A stretch of 64,000 nucleotides of DNA, taken from positions 434,001 through 498,000 of the forward strand of contig NZ_LT906479.1 in NCBI RefSeq assembly GCF_900187015.1, written 5' to 3'. This stretch comes from Serratia ficaria. Its GTDB lineage: Bacteria > Pseudomonadota > Gammaproteobacteria > Enterobacterales > Enterobacteriaceae. The notes below the pieces were generated by a model, which saw nothing but the letters and a program-made list of their open reading frames with translations, was not told where the DNA came from and did no database searches. The position numbers and the translations under genes were made by a program. Positions 1 through 8,833 of the stretch are shown here, one piece after another. Positions within the stretch are counted from its first letter, which is position 1. Every line of letters begins with the position of its first letter.

Positions 1-235
1 TATTATTTTTTGTTAATTCAAATGGTTGTGTTGTTTTCTTTAGCTGTGGGATGAGTGTGTTTTTTAGGATTAATTCTATATATGCATTTTTATGATGAAG
101 TGTTTCTAATTTGTTGTGCAAGATTGCTGGGTTGGTTATAAATTCTATATTTTTAATTAAAATAGATATAAATACTAAGATAATAATGTTTTTACCTATA
201 TGAGATGCGTAAAGATTTTTCGAAATAAAATTCAG
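1..235 (-). pseudogene. Truncated unidentified reading frame at the window edge
   Basis: On the minus strand one frame stays open for about 77 codons through very AT-rich DNA and runs off the left edge. The predicted peptide is rich in Ile, Leu, Asn and Lys and contains a hydrophobic stretch followed by a Lys- and Thr-rich tail. I do not recognise the family. The upstream side abuts an IS3 transposase wreck, so the gene would be truncated or lack its start. It could also be chance openness, although 77 codons without a stop is unusual at this base composition. Confidence 0.3.
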
Positions 236-957
236 GAGGTAAGAGGATTTGTATGGTGATTGGGTGATGGCGAACAGGTAGAAAAAGGCGAAATGATTTA
301 CCGTTATGGTATTCAGGGCCAAGTAACCGTGATGAACTTGCTGCGACAATACGGCCAACTAAACTGATGTTCTTCTCCTTCCAACAGACAGTACGGAGGT
401 AATATGCCTAAACGTCCCCTGACGCCAGAACAGTGAATTAAAGAACTGGAACAGCGATTGGCTGAATCCGAAGTCAAAGCTCAATTCTTTGAAGCAGTTG
501 TTCCGGATACTGCGGTGCGCACAGTTGTTGGTGATACCCAAAGGGGTATATCACAGGGCAACCCATAGCCACCATCGTTTTTATCGTCATCCCAACTTGC
601 TGAAAGCGGGAGAAGAGTAGATGATAGCCAACCGCACGGAACAGTTGTGAGTCGCAGATATTACCTACCGCCCTCTAAGAACGGAAGAGGCATACGTGAG
701 TCTGGTGACGGATATTTGGGCGAGGAAAATTGTGGGGTATCATGTTCCATGACAGCTGGCATACCCTGCATGTGAGCAAGAGGTTTAGAATGGAGCTGGC
801 CGGTTCCTTCATGGCAGACCAGAAGATATCGAGCAGGTAGTAAGAGGAGGTAGGAAGTTGGTGGGAACCTCCAATACAAGACGACCGCACCTGCCGCTAC
901 AATACAAAATGCCCGATGAGGTTCATCGGGCGTTATAGTGTTGGAAAGTGTAAACAT
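236..957 (+). mobile_element. Degenerate IS3-family insertion sequence
   Basis: Broken pieces of IS3-type OrfA and OrfB can be read in order. At about 270-365 a helix-turn-helix segment (IYRYGIQGQ, LLRQYGQLN) ends in a stop. At 404 a second piece begins MPKRPLTPEQ, hits an in-frame TGA, then continues IKELEQRLAES and KAQFFEAVV, the usual OrfA coiled coil. At about 660-750 follows a piece of the DDE catalytic core (YVSLVTDIWARKIVGYHV). The usual OrfB C-terminus (RPHLPLQYKMPDEVHRA) lies at about 880-935. Several stops and frame changes and a large loss inside orfB mean it cannot make an active transposase. It marks old insertion activity at the edge of the catabolic region. Confidence 0.7.
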
Positions 958-1050
958 ATAACAGGCCTAGTCCGTTGATTTATTAGCACTGATTAGTGGG
1001 GATCCCTCAACCATCTCAAGGTGTTATAGCCTGAATTTCTATGGAGAAAG

Positions 1051-1809
1051 CTATCTGGAAAGTACATTCCCGCTAAACATGCCCCCACGAAAGACCTTAG
1101 CTGTTGGGTCTGTGGTGAAAAGAACCAGGTCGGTATCTTCATCTGCAACAACTTGATGTTTATTATCATCATTGATAATGACACTTTCGCCACTTTTCAA
1201 GTGGTTCTCACCAACAGTCGCACTGCCTTTAAAAACATACAGCAGCCTAACCACACCCGTTGTCGGCGTTGCTGGTAGAGTCAATTGATTACCTTGTTGC
1301 AGATGAGCATCATGTAACCAGACCTGAGCCCGGAAAATCAACGGTGCATCCATTGGGCCCGCAATAACCCGCCAGGCGTTTTCACTGTAAACTGTATCGA
1401 AGTCATGAAACTGAACCTGTGGTGACAGGTCAGGTTCCTTTGGTCTTACAAATATTTGCAAGCATTCCATAGCGCTATTGCCTTCGCCAAGAATACGTTC
1501 TTCATGCTGGAATGTATGACCGGCATTCATCAGCATCAAACGCGTATTGGATATTTCTTCCTCATTATCCACCGTGTCCAGATGCAGCATCCGACCCTTA
1601 CGCATATACGTAAGAATTTCATCATCCTTATGTGGATGCATGGCGATAACCGTCCCGGGTTTGATCTTGGCATGATCAATCCGGCCTATTGCGCCAATAC
1701 CGCTGTCATCTGATGACTCGGCCATTCCAGGCCAAAGGATCTCGATACCAAATTCCCCTGCCCCATGCTGATGTTTTTTAGTTCGGTCAACTTTAATCAT
1801 TGCTGTCAT
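1051..1809 (-). CDS. Pirin family protein
   Basis: A 252-residue bicupin protein of the pirin family. The start at 1809 is chosen because AAGGAG lies a few bases upstream; a longer frame from 1827 would include that site. The N-terminal cupin holds the likely metal ligands in the segment AMHPHKDDEILTYM, with another His and Glu in GHTFQHEER. The C-terminal cupin is present but lacks such ligands, as is normal for pirins. Some family members oxidise flavonols such as quercetin and others act as redox-sensing nuclear cofactors, so the substrate here is unknown. It points left, away from the catabolic operon at 3.1 kb, and lies near genes for oxidative enzymes (monooxygenase, cupin, hydrolase at 10-13 kb). 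Confidence 0.85.
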   Translation of the reverse strand: MTAMIKVDRTKKHQHGAGEFGIEILWPGMAESSDDSGIGAIGRIDHAKIKPGTVIAMHPHKDDEILTYMRKGRMLHLDTVDNEEEISNTRLMLMNAGHTFQHEERILGEGNSAMECLQIFVRPKEPDLSPQVQFHDFDTVYSENAWRVIAGPMDAPLIFRAQVWLHDAHLQQGNQLTLPATPTTGVVRLLYVFKGSATVGENHLKSGESVIINDDNKHQVVADEDTDLVLFTTDPTAKVFRGGMFSGNVLSR

Positions 1810-2149
1810 AAATACTCCTTGAGTCAAATTTTCTGAGACTTAACTGAATCATTGCTTGTGAATGCCGAAATTATATATCGAAATATTATGGAATAAACAT
1901 GCAAAAAAAGAATTGAATATCCCATTAATGGCTTAATTGGCCAGTTTGGTCACCGGCAGTTAGAGGTATGAACATACAAGCGGGAATACATAGTCGTGTA
2001 AAAAAGCCTTTTTCCTTATGTCTTTTCTTATCTCTTAGAAGAAAGTAGGTACACCAAAGCGTTAAATGGCCCATTTATGGAACAATGTGATCCATAAATC
2101 CCTATTTATTGCAAATGGAACTCAGGTGATGATGTCTTATCGACCGCTG

Positions 2150-2455
2150 AATGGTGGCTATGTGTTTCTTCAACGCGCTGGGTGAGGAAAATTGTTTCTG
2201 TGGCATTTCATACGCAATCTTGCCTATGACTCCATATGCGGTTAGCGATGAGGACCTGAATGGCTATACTGGCAACATAGCGTCGCAGGAGTTGGCTCTA
2301 GGCTTACAGTGACTAGGAGAACACTCCATTATTTTAATGGGGTCAAACCCCTGCTCGGATGTTACCCATTGATCTGGAAGAGTATCGCATAACCGTCAGC
2401 CAGGGCGCCGGAACATTGGCTGAGGAGAGTCAGCCGCAGGCGGATGAGTAATAGA
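2150..2455 (+). pseudogene. Decayed alpha/beta hydrolase (epoxide hydrolase-like) fragment
   Basis: Several frames on the plus strand give short stretches that align with the intact hydrolase at 10,281-11,171. Around 2,190-2,230 one frame reads LFLWHFIRNLAYD, matching FITDFIRHLAYD of the intact protein. After a one-base frame change comes MTPYAVSDEDLNGY, matching TYAVTDEDLNEY. Near 2,410-2,450 EHWL, then EESQPQADE and a stop, resembles GHWLTEEQPEQL. The N-terminal half is missing and the middle is scrambled. It is a relic of a paralogue, or of an older copy from a duplicated catabolic cluster. Confidence 0.6.
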
Positions 2456-2573
2456 GTGAGAAGATGATTAAAGCTGTGCTGAAGAATAGCCTGGATAATG
2501 TGTGACCCAGGGCTAACGAAAGTAAGTAACTTAGAGAATTATACTATTTGCCATTCCCTGTACTGGCAGTTTT

Positions 2574-2609
2574 GCCCTCATTCTTAATGGATGCAGGGCT
2601 TTTTTTTTA
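2574..2609 (+). terminator. Probable intrinsic terminator
   Basis: GCCCT (2574-2578) pairs with AGGGC (2595-2599), with an inner ATT/AAT pairing, and a run of ten T follows. It lies downstream of the decayed hydrolase and upstream of the aldolase operon. It probably ended transcription of the ancestral gene. Confidence 0.5.
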
Positions 2610-3135
2610 ACGTGTTCAGATAGATACTTACGCAACAAGAATTTCTCTTTAGTTATGAATAATTGCTCAATCCTGATCTTTCTAAATAATACCTTCAATG
2701 TCATTCGACATAAGACCTTCGTTTTACAAAAAATCCAATCCCCATTATAGGGCGACGGTTGAGATTATTTGGTGCATTTTTTTATTTTTTTGATTTTTTA
2801 CAAAAAAGTATTAACTATCAATATGTTGAAAATCATCATTTAATCGAGCTGCACCAGGTTGGTGCCAATGTCTCGATCAAAAACATTATAATTAAGATTA
2901 ATGCCTATTATAAAAATAATTACCTTGATCTGTTTTTGATATAAGGAGATAACCCTCTGGGAGAGGCAAGGTAGCTTGAGGTTGTGAGGGTGTGATGACA
3001 AAAATAAATCAAGCCAATCAAGTCGCCAGTCTGCTTTCTGCAATGTCATGAATTGGGATTATAGGCTGAAGCCGACTCAAAAGCAGAGAGTCATATTCTA
3101 GACTTAAATATTGACCAGTAAGTAAGGAAACACTT
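2610..3135. other. AT-rich intergenic region upstream of the catabolic operon
   Basis: I see no convincing gene here. The stretch is AT-rich to about 2,960 and must contain the promoter of the aldolase operon, but I cannot place a -35/-10 pair or a LysR T-N11-A site with confidence. AAGGAAA at about 3124-3130 is the ribosome binding site of the aldolase gene. Confidence 0.4.
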
Positions 3136-3891
3136 ATGACCCTACGTGAAAAAGTATCTTCACCAGAATGGCAGGCTCGCTGCGAGTTAGCCGCTTTATA
3201 TCGTCTTATAGCACATTTCAAAATGACAGATATGATCGATACTCATATTTCTCTGCATGTCCCTGGAAAGTTTAACCATTTTTTAATAAATAAATATGGT
3301 GTGCTTTTCGAAAAAATGACGGCTTCAGAATTGGTGAAAATCGACTTCGATGGAAACATCGTTGAAGAATATGAGAAAAACAAAAAAGTTAATGCTGCAG
3401 GTTTCGTTATCCACTCAGCCATTCACCAGGCTCGTGAAGACATTCGCTGTATCATCCACACCCATACCTCGGATGGCATGGCCGTTTCTGCGCAAAAACA
3501 GGGGCTACTGCCACTCACTCAACATGCTTTGAAATTCTACGGAAATATCGGATACCACACTTATGAGGGTATTGCGCTTTCGCTAAGTGAAAGGGATCGT
3601 CTGGTGAACGATCTCGGTATTCACAATGCGATGATCCTGCGTAATCACGGGCTTCTTGGTGCGGGAAAAGATATTGCCTGGGCTTTCCATGAAATTTATT
3701 TCCTGGAGCGTGCATGCCAAGCTCAGGTTAAGGCGCTTTCCGGTGGGGGCGAGTTGGTATTCCCTGATGAAGAAGTTTGTCGCCATGCTGCATTGCAGTT
3801 CAAGCGAGATGGCATTGACACAATCATCAACGATGGGTGGGAAGCAGCCAAGACATTTATCGATGATCAGAAAGAGTCTTATTGCTCATGA
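3136..3891 (+). CDS. Class II aldolase/adducin family protein
   Basis: 251 residues, the full length of the family. Metal ligands fit H108 and H110 in IIHTHTSDG and H171 in LRNHGLL; the segment AAGFVIHSAIHQARED before them is typical of the adducin-like branch rather than of L-fuculose phosphate aldolase. Members are zinc enzymes that catalyse retro-aldol cleavage, epimerisation or decarboxylation of small hydroxy acids or sugar phosphates in the cytoplasm. First gene of an apparent operon: its stop codon overlaps the start of the next gene (ATGA), which points to translational coupling. The true substrate is not evident from sequence. Confidence 0.85.
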   Translation: MTLREKVSSPEWQARCELAALYRLIAHFKMTDMIDTHISLHVPGKFNHFLINKYGVLFEKMTASELVKIDFDGNIVEEYEKNKKVNAAGFVIHSAIHQAREDIRCIIHTHTSDGMAVSAQKQGLLPLTQHALKFYGNIGYHTYEGIALSLSERDRLVNDLGIHNAMILRNHGLLGAGKDIAWAFHEIYFLERACQAQVKALSGGGELVFPDEEVCRHAALQFKRDGIDTIINDGWEAAKTFIDDQKESYCS

Positions 3892-4817
3892 ATCATGTAG
3901 TCATTGTAACGTCGATTGAATCTTTTCAGCACCAACTCATTGAGGCATTCGCGCTTCACAGGCCGGATATATCGTTAGTCTTGCCCAACGACAAAGCTGC
4001 ATTGGATGCGGATGTCGCAGTGTGTTGGTTTCCTGAAGAAGGGGCGATGCGTTATTTTCCAAAGCTGAAGCTTGTCCATTCCGTCGCGGCCGGTGTTGAC
4101 CACCTCGGCAAAGAGATCCTTGCTTCTGGAATTAAGGTTTGCCGTGTTGTTGATATGAGCCAAAAGCAGGGTATGTATGAATATATACTCTGGGCCGTTC
4201 TCTATTTTCATCGTAATTTCGATGATGTTCTAAAAAATGCGTTTCATAAAAAATGGATTAGATACCCTCAGGTAGCTGCTGAAAAGTTGCGGGTTGGTCT
4301 TATGGGATTGGGCGAGATCGGGCAGTTTGTAGGGACAAGCCTGGTCGGAATGGGGTATCAGGTTAATGGCTGGTCACGCTCATCTAAAGTCATTGAGGGT
4401 ATCAACACCTTTCATGGGCAGGGTGGTTTGGATGACTTTTTGTCGCAGACGGACATTTTAATCAACTTATTACCCCTCACTCAGGATACTCAGGGCATCT
4501 TATCCCGAGACCTGTTTATGAAACTTCCTAAAGGGGCAAGCCTGATTAACTGTGGCCGCGGGATGCATATGATCCCGTCCGATATCGTCGAGTGTGTGAC
4601 TTCTGGTCATTTACAAGGGGCTGTCATTGATGTTTTTCAGGTTGAGCCATTGCCTTCCGATGATCCGTTATGGTCAACAGAGGGGATCCTGGTGACACCA
4701 CACATGGCTTCTGCCGCTTCCTTTGAGGTCATTGTCAAACAAGTAGGTAGCAATATTGACCTTTTACGGGCAGGTAAACAGCTTAATAAAGTCGTTAACA
4801 CGTCTCTGGGATATTAA
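3888..4817 (+). CDS. D-2-hydroxyacid dehydrogenase (GhrA-like)
   Basis: 309 residues from the ATG at 3888, which overlaps the aldolase stop; a TTG six bases upstream is a less likely start. The Rossmann motif is GLMGLGEIG, followed by INLLPLTQDTQGIL, INCGRG (substrate-binding Arg), IDVFQVEPLP (acidic partner) and PHMAS with the catalytic His. This pattern and the size fit the glyoxylate/hydroxypyruvate reductase A branch, which reduces 2-oxoacids with NAD(P)H in the cytoplasm. Its place between an aldolase and an M20 hydrolase suggests that it handles a 2-oxo or 2-hydroxy acid released in the same pathway. Confidence 0.88.
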   Translation: MNHVVIVTSIESFQHQLIEAFALHRPDISLVLPNDKAALDADVAVCWFPEEGAMRYFPKLKLVHSVAAGVDHLGKEILASGIKVCRVVDMSQKQGMYEYILWAVLYFHRNFDDVLKNAFHKKWIRYPQVAAEKLRVGLMGLGEIGQFVGTSLVGMGYQVNGWSRSSKVIEGINTFHGQGGLDDFLSQTDILINLLPLTQDTQGILSRDLFMKLPKGASLINCGRGMHMIPSDIVECVTSGHLQGAVIDVFQVEPLPSDDPLWSTEGILVTPHMASAASFEVIVKQVGSNIDLLRAGKQLNKVVNTSLGY

Positions 4818-4938
4818 TTCTCTCATGAGCCTCGTTCAGATGTTGAGCCTCTAAAGTCATCTGAACCGGGAAAGTGGTTGGTGAAATAGATCTTTTCACA
4901 TGGTGATCGTTCCTCACCTTGTTGTACTTGGAGAAAAA

Positions 4939-6207
4939 ATGAATCATCTAAACAATACCTGTAATGCTGAAGAACAAAACAAACCTTTAACCGTCAATGG
5001 TATACGTTTGTGGGAAAACCTCATGGATATGGCCGCTATCGGGGCGACAAAAAATGGTGGGAATAGTCGTTTAGCACTGTCAGCTGAAGACAGCGCGGGG
5101 CGTTACAAATTTATCAACGATTGCAAGCGATTGGGTATGACCGTCGTCACGGATGCTATTGGTAATATGTTTTGCCGCTACGAAGGTTCTCAACCTGAGC
5201 TTGATGCTGTGGTTGTAGGCAGTCATCTTGATACCCAGCCCAAGGGAGGGCGTTTCGATGGTGTCTATGGCGTACTTGCCGCCCTGGAAGCTGTGCGTAC
5301 ATTGAGTGAAAAGCGGATCATCCCTAAGCGCAGCATAGAAATTGCCGTCTGGACCAATGAAGAAGGGGCTCGATTCACACCTGCGATGATGGGATCGGCC
5401 GTATTCACTGGTGTGATGAAACTTGATGATGCATTGCGTCGCAAAGATGCCAAAGGGATTAGCGTAGCTGAATCACTGCATGCCGAAAAATGGATTGGCG
5501 GCAGCCCCCTGGGGCGTCGATTTGATTCCTACTTCGAAGCACATATTGAGCAAGGCCCGATCCTTGAAGAGCTCGAGGTGAATATCGGCGTGGTGACGGG
5601 GGGGCAAGCCATCAGTTGGCTTGATATTACCGTCACAGGGTGTTCTGCCCATGCAGGTACCACTCCGATGAAAAATCGTAGCGATGCCTTACTGGCAGTA
5701 GCAGAAATGGCCGGAGATTTGGAGAAGGTAGCCTTGACGTTCGCTCCACTGGGATTGCTGACCATTGGTGAGCTGACTATAGCTTCTCCTTCACGCAACA
5801 CTATCCCAGGTGAAGTGACCTTTACCCTTGATCTGCGACATCCAGAGGATGAAAAGTTAACTCAGTTTGAGTTGGCATGTCGTCAGGCCATAGTCTCTGT
5901 TGCTTCTCGCCGTGGAATGGCGCTGTCTATATCCGAACATTGGCTAAGCCCGGCGACGCCTTTTGATCATCAATGTATCGAGTTGGTAGATGAATCGGTT
6001 AAGAGGCTGGGGTATCCATATAAACGTATGCTCAGCGGAGCAGGTCATGATGCAATTAATATTTCCAAACACTGTCCATCAGCTATGATATTTATCCCAT
6101 GCGCGGGAGGTATTAGCCATAACGAATCTGAAAGTATTGAGCCAATACATGCAGAACAAGGTGCAAATGTTTTAATTAATTCAGTATTGGCTCGGGCAAA
6201 TCATTAG
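4939..6207 (+). CDS. M20 family Zn-dependent hydrolase (carbamoylase / allantoate amidohydrolase type)
   Basis: 422 residues from the ATG at 4939, preceded by GGAG; an upstream start at 4900 is less likely. Metal ligands appear in VGSHLDTQPKGGRFDG (H96, D107), NEEGARF, EAHIEQGP and near the C-terminus in GGISHNESE; SAHAGTTPM marks the dimerisation lid. This is the pattern of N-carbamoyl-L-amino acid hydrolases, beta-ureidopropionases and allantoate amidohydrolases, which remove a carbamoyl group to give an amine, CO2 and ammonia. No hydantoinase or allantoinase lies beside it, so the substrate is probably an open-chain ureido or amide compound. It is transcribed with the aldolase and dehydrogenase, after a 121-base gap. 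Confidence 0.85.
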   Translation: MNHLNNTCNAEEQNKPLTVNGIRLWENLMDMAAIGATKNGGNSRLALSAEDSAGRYKFINDCKRLGMTVVTDAIGNMFCRYEGSQPELDAVVVGSHLDTQPKGGRFDGVYGVLAALEAVRTLSEKRIIPKRSIEIAVWTNEEGARFTPAMMGSAVFTGVMKLDDALRRKDAKGISVAESLHAEKWIGGSPLGRRFDSYFEAHIEQGPILEELEVNIGVVTGGQAISWLDITVTGCSAHAGTTPMKNRSDALLAVAEMAGDLEKVALTFAPLGLLTIGELTIASPSRNTIPGEVTFTLDLRHPEDEKLTQFELACRQAIVSVASRRGMALSISEHWLSPATPFDHQCIELVDESVKRLGYPYKRMLSGAGHDAINISKHCPSAMIFIPCAGGISHNESESIEPIHAEQGANVLINSVLARANH

Positions 6208-6247
6208 GTTATTTCTTGGTGGTTACGGAATTAAATAATCATAAATC

Positions 6248-6934
6248 ATGAGTGATATATTCTCTGGTTGGCGTGAGGAGGTGGAATTGTCTTTGTTAAA
6301 TCAGGAGCCAACAGGTGATAGTAATACAGGCCACCAACAGCTTATAAATGAACTTCTTCAGGTAGAAACTGCCACATTAGGTCACTTGATAGATGAAGGG
6401 TTTATGGCACCACAATTGCAGTGTGTCATTCCAGGGATCAGATGTTGTGGCCCGGCAGTCACTGTTTCTCTGCCGGGTAATGACGGCTATAGCCTGCCCT
6501 TGGCGATTGCCGTGGCCAAAGCGGGTGACATTTTGGTTATCGAACGCCTGGACGATGATCAACATGCTTGCTGGGGGGCGGTAATGACAGTAGCTGCCCA
6601 ACAAGCTGGGATTGCTGGCGTGGTGTTGGATGGCTACATCACAGATCTGAGCGCGATATTTGCCGAAAATTTCCCTGTCTGGTGCAAAGGACGTTCTCCA
6701 CTAACGACCAAGAAAGGCAAAACCGGTGGAACCGTCAACCAAATTATCCATTGTGGTGGTGTCAGAGTGCAGGCTGGTGATCTAATTCTGGCTGATGAAA
6801 ATGGGGTGTTATCGCTTCCTGCGGAGCAAATGAAACAGTACCTGGAACAAGCATTATACATACAGCAACAGGAGCCGCTGATTATAGGACGACTAAAACA
6901 GGGACAAAGTTTGGCCGAGATTTATCGCAGTTGA
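6248..6934 (+). CDS. RraA-like protein (HMG/CHA aldolase-like fold)
   Basis: 228 residues. The core CCGPAVTVSLPGNDG, the AGVVLDGYITDL strand-loop and VQAGDLILADENGV are characteristic of the RraA/dimethylmenaquinone methyltransferase-like fold. True RraA inhibits RNase E, but many relatives beside catabolic genes are class II pyruvate aldolases or oxaloacetate decarboxylases, with the Asp of LDGYITDL binding metal. The protein has the extra N-terminal helix seen in such catabolic members. Given its neighbours, a lyase acting on a 2-oxo acid is more likely than an RNase regulator (inference). Confidence 0.75.
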   Translation: MSDIFSGWREEVELSLLNQEPTGDSNTGHQQLINELLQVETATLGHLIDEGFMAPQLQCVIPGIRCCGPAVTVSLPGNDGYSLPLAIAVAKAGDILVIERLDDDQHACWGAVMTVAAQQAGIAGVVLDGYITDLSAIFAENFPVWCKGRSPLTTKKGKTGGTVNQIIHCGGVRVQAGDLILADENGVLSLPAEQMKQYLEQALYIQQQEPLIIGRLKQGQSLAEIYRS

Positions 6935-6984
6935 AACTCAACCTTTGAGCAATCACGTTCAGCCCATCACCCTGGAGATGAATT

Positions 6985-8343
6985 ATGACGAGTTCCACTA
7001 GTTTTAAATTGGAAATACCCAAAGTCGCACCTGAAGTCAATATGCGCAAGATCGCGTTGGCGAGTGTCATTGGTACAACAGTTGAATGGTATGATCTTTT
7101 TATTTTTGCAACTGCATCAGCATTGGTTTTCAACAAAATATTTTTCCCCGCATTTGATGCATTAATCGGAACGCTACTAGCCTTCGGGACTTTTGCTTCT
7201 GCTTATGGTGCACGTATTGTCGGGGCTGCACTGTTCGGCCACTTCGGTGATAAACTGGGCCGAAAGTCTATGCTTCTTATCTCACTGCTGGCAATGGGAC
7301 TCTCGACCTTTTCAATAGGATTGCTGCCTAACTATGCCACCATCGGTGTATGGGCTCCCGTGTTATTATTGACCCTTCGCCTTATTCAGGGCCTTGCACT
7401 GGGCGGTGAATGGGGGGGAGCGGTATTAATGGCTGTTGAGCATTCCCCAAAAAATAAGCGTGGTCTTTATGGTTCATGGGTCCAGATTGGAGTGCCGGTA
7501 GGAACGTTGATTGCGAATCTTGCCTTTTTGGCTATGTCGGCTTTTTTGCCGCAGGAAGATTTAGTCGACTGGGGATGGCGTGTTCCGTTCCTGGCAAGCG
7601 CACTACTCATTGGTATCGGTCTTTATATCCGTTTGAACATTCATGAAACGCCAGTGTTCAAACAAACTAAAGAAAAAGAATCTGTAGTAAAAATGCCTCT
7701 CCTAGAGATTACTCGGAAACACTGGAAACAGGTGTTATTGGGAGGTATTGCCACTATGTCCACCGGAGCATCATTTAATATTATTGTTGCTTTTGGACTA
7801 ACCTACGGTACTCAGACGTTAGGTTTTAGCCGGGCCATAATGCTGACCGTTGTTCTCGCCTCTTGCGCCCTGTGTATCGTATTGCTACCAGCTTTTGGGG
7901 CTCTATCAGACCGTTTCGGTCGTAAGCCAGTGATCATTGCCGGGATTGTGGCTGAGGCCGTCGTAGCATTTCCGATGTTCTGGCTGATGGACACACGAGA
8001 GTTACCACTGGTATTCCTAGGGTATGGGCTGTTGATGACCGCTTTTGCCGCTAACTATGGACCTATAGCAACATTCCTGGCCGAACTCTTCGGCACCCGA
8101 GTTAGATACTCAGGGCTTTCTGTTTCCTACATGCTTTCCGGCCTGTTAGGCAGTGCCACTACACCTATTGTGACCACAGCGCTCTTGTCTTGGACTGGTA
8201 AAGGCTCTTCAGTTGCTTGGTACATGATTGGGTCTGCACTGGTTTCGCTTATTGCGTTGTTGCTTTTGACCGAGACCTTCAAAAAAGACCTCACAGAAAC
8301 TCAATCATCAATTACCGGGGGAGAAAAAGCTCTGTCCCGATAA
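6985..8343 (+). CDS. MFS transporter, metabolite:H+ symporter (MHS) type
   Basis: 452 residues with about 12 hydrophobic segments. GTTVEWYDLFIFATASALVF in the first membrane helix, GHFGDKLGRKSML in loop 2-3, and ALSDRFGRKPV in loop 8-9 are signatures of the MHS branch (KgtP, ProP, ShiA), which import organic acids, betaines or shikimate with protons. It lies 50 bases after the RraA-like gene and before ridA, so it is the probable uptake system for the substrate of this operon. Confidence 0.9.
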   Translation: MTSSTSFKLEIPKVAPEVNMRKIALASVIGTTVEWYDLFIFATASALVFNKIFFPAFDALIGTLLAFGTFASAYGARIVGAALFGHFGDKLGRKSMLLISLLAMGLSTFSIGLLPNYATIGVWAPVLLLTLRLIQGLALGGEWGGAVLMAVEHSPKNKRGLYGSWVQIGVPVGTLIANLAFLAMSAFLPQEDLVDWGWRVPFLASALLIGIGLYIRLNIHETPVFKQTKEKESVVKMPLLEITRKHWKQVLLGGIATMSTGASFNIIVAFGLTYGTQTLGFSRAIMLTVVLASCALCIVLLPAFGALSDRFGRKPVIIAGIVAEAVVAFPMFWLMDTRELPLVFLGYGLLMTAFAANYGPIATFLAELFGTRVRYSGLSVSYMLSGLLGSATTPIVTTALLSWTGKGSSVAWYMIGSALVSLIALLLLTETFKKDLTETQSSITGGEKALSR

Positions 8344-8409
8344 AATACTCACCAACAATGTTTAAAAAACCACCTACATGTCATTTTTCTGCCCTTTAAA
8401 GGATATTTC

Positions 8410-8793
8410 ATGAAACGTATTACTACTGCCTCTGGTGGACCTGCAGTCGTAGGACCATATTCTCAGGCCGTCATTAGTGGTAATCTGGTCTTCACCGCAG
8501 GGCAAATCCCCATTATCCCTGGTACAGAAACCCAACCTGAAACCTTTAAACAACAAGTTCGACAAACTCTGTTGAATCTTGAAGCTGCACTTCATGCAGC
8601 AGGTTCTGATTTTGACCATGTAATCAAGGTCAATGGCTATCTGACAAATCCCTTACAACTCCAGCCCTATAATGAAGTTTACCAAGAACTTTTAGGACAT
8701 GCCCCGCCAGCCCGGACTACTGTATGTGTGACATTATGGGGGGCTCTTGAAATTGACTGTATTGCAGAGCTAATTACGGTGGAAAGGCAATAA
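8410..8793 (+). CDS. RidA family enamine/imine deaminase
   Basis: 127 residues, full length. The family motif GPYSQAVISGNLVFTAGQIP is near the N-terminus, and ARTTVCVTLWGALEIDCIAEL carries the Arg that binds the carboxylate of imino acids and the conserved Glu. RidA proteins hydrolyse reactive enamines/imines; RutC-like members help in pyrimidine-type degradation. Pairing with a carbamoylase suggests that it clears an imine or aminoacrylate-like intermediate. Last gene of the operon; its 3' end converges on the LysR gene. Confidence 0.9.
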   Translation: MKRITTASGGPAVVGPYSQAVISGNLVFTAGQIPIIPGTETQPETFKQQVRQTLLNLEAALHAAGSDFDHVIKVNGYLTNPLQLQPYNEVYQELLGHAPPARTTVCVTLWGALEIDCIAELITVERQ

Positions 8794-8814
8794 TGCATAG
8801 AGGGATGTTTGCTG

Positions 8815-8833
8815 GGCAGGCTAATAGCCTGCC
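8815..8833. terminator. Convergent hairpin between ridA and the LysR gene
   Basis: GGCAGGCT (8815-8822) pairs perfectly with AGCCTGCC (8826-8833) around a three-base loop. It lies between two convergent genes and overlaps the LysR stop codon. There is no T run on either side, so it is a weak terminator or only an mRNA 3' end protector. Confidence 0.4.
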
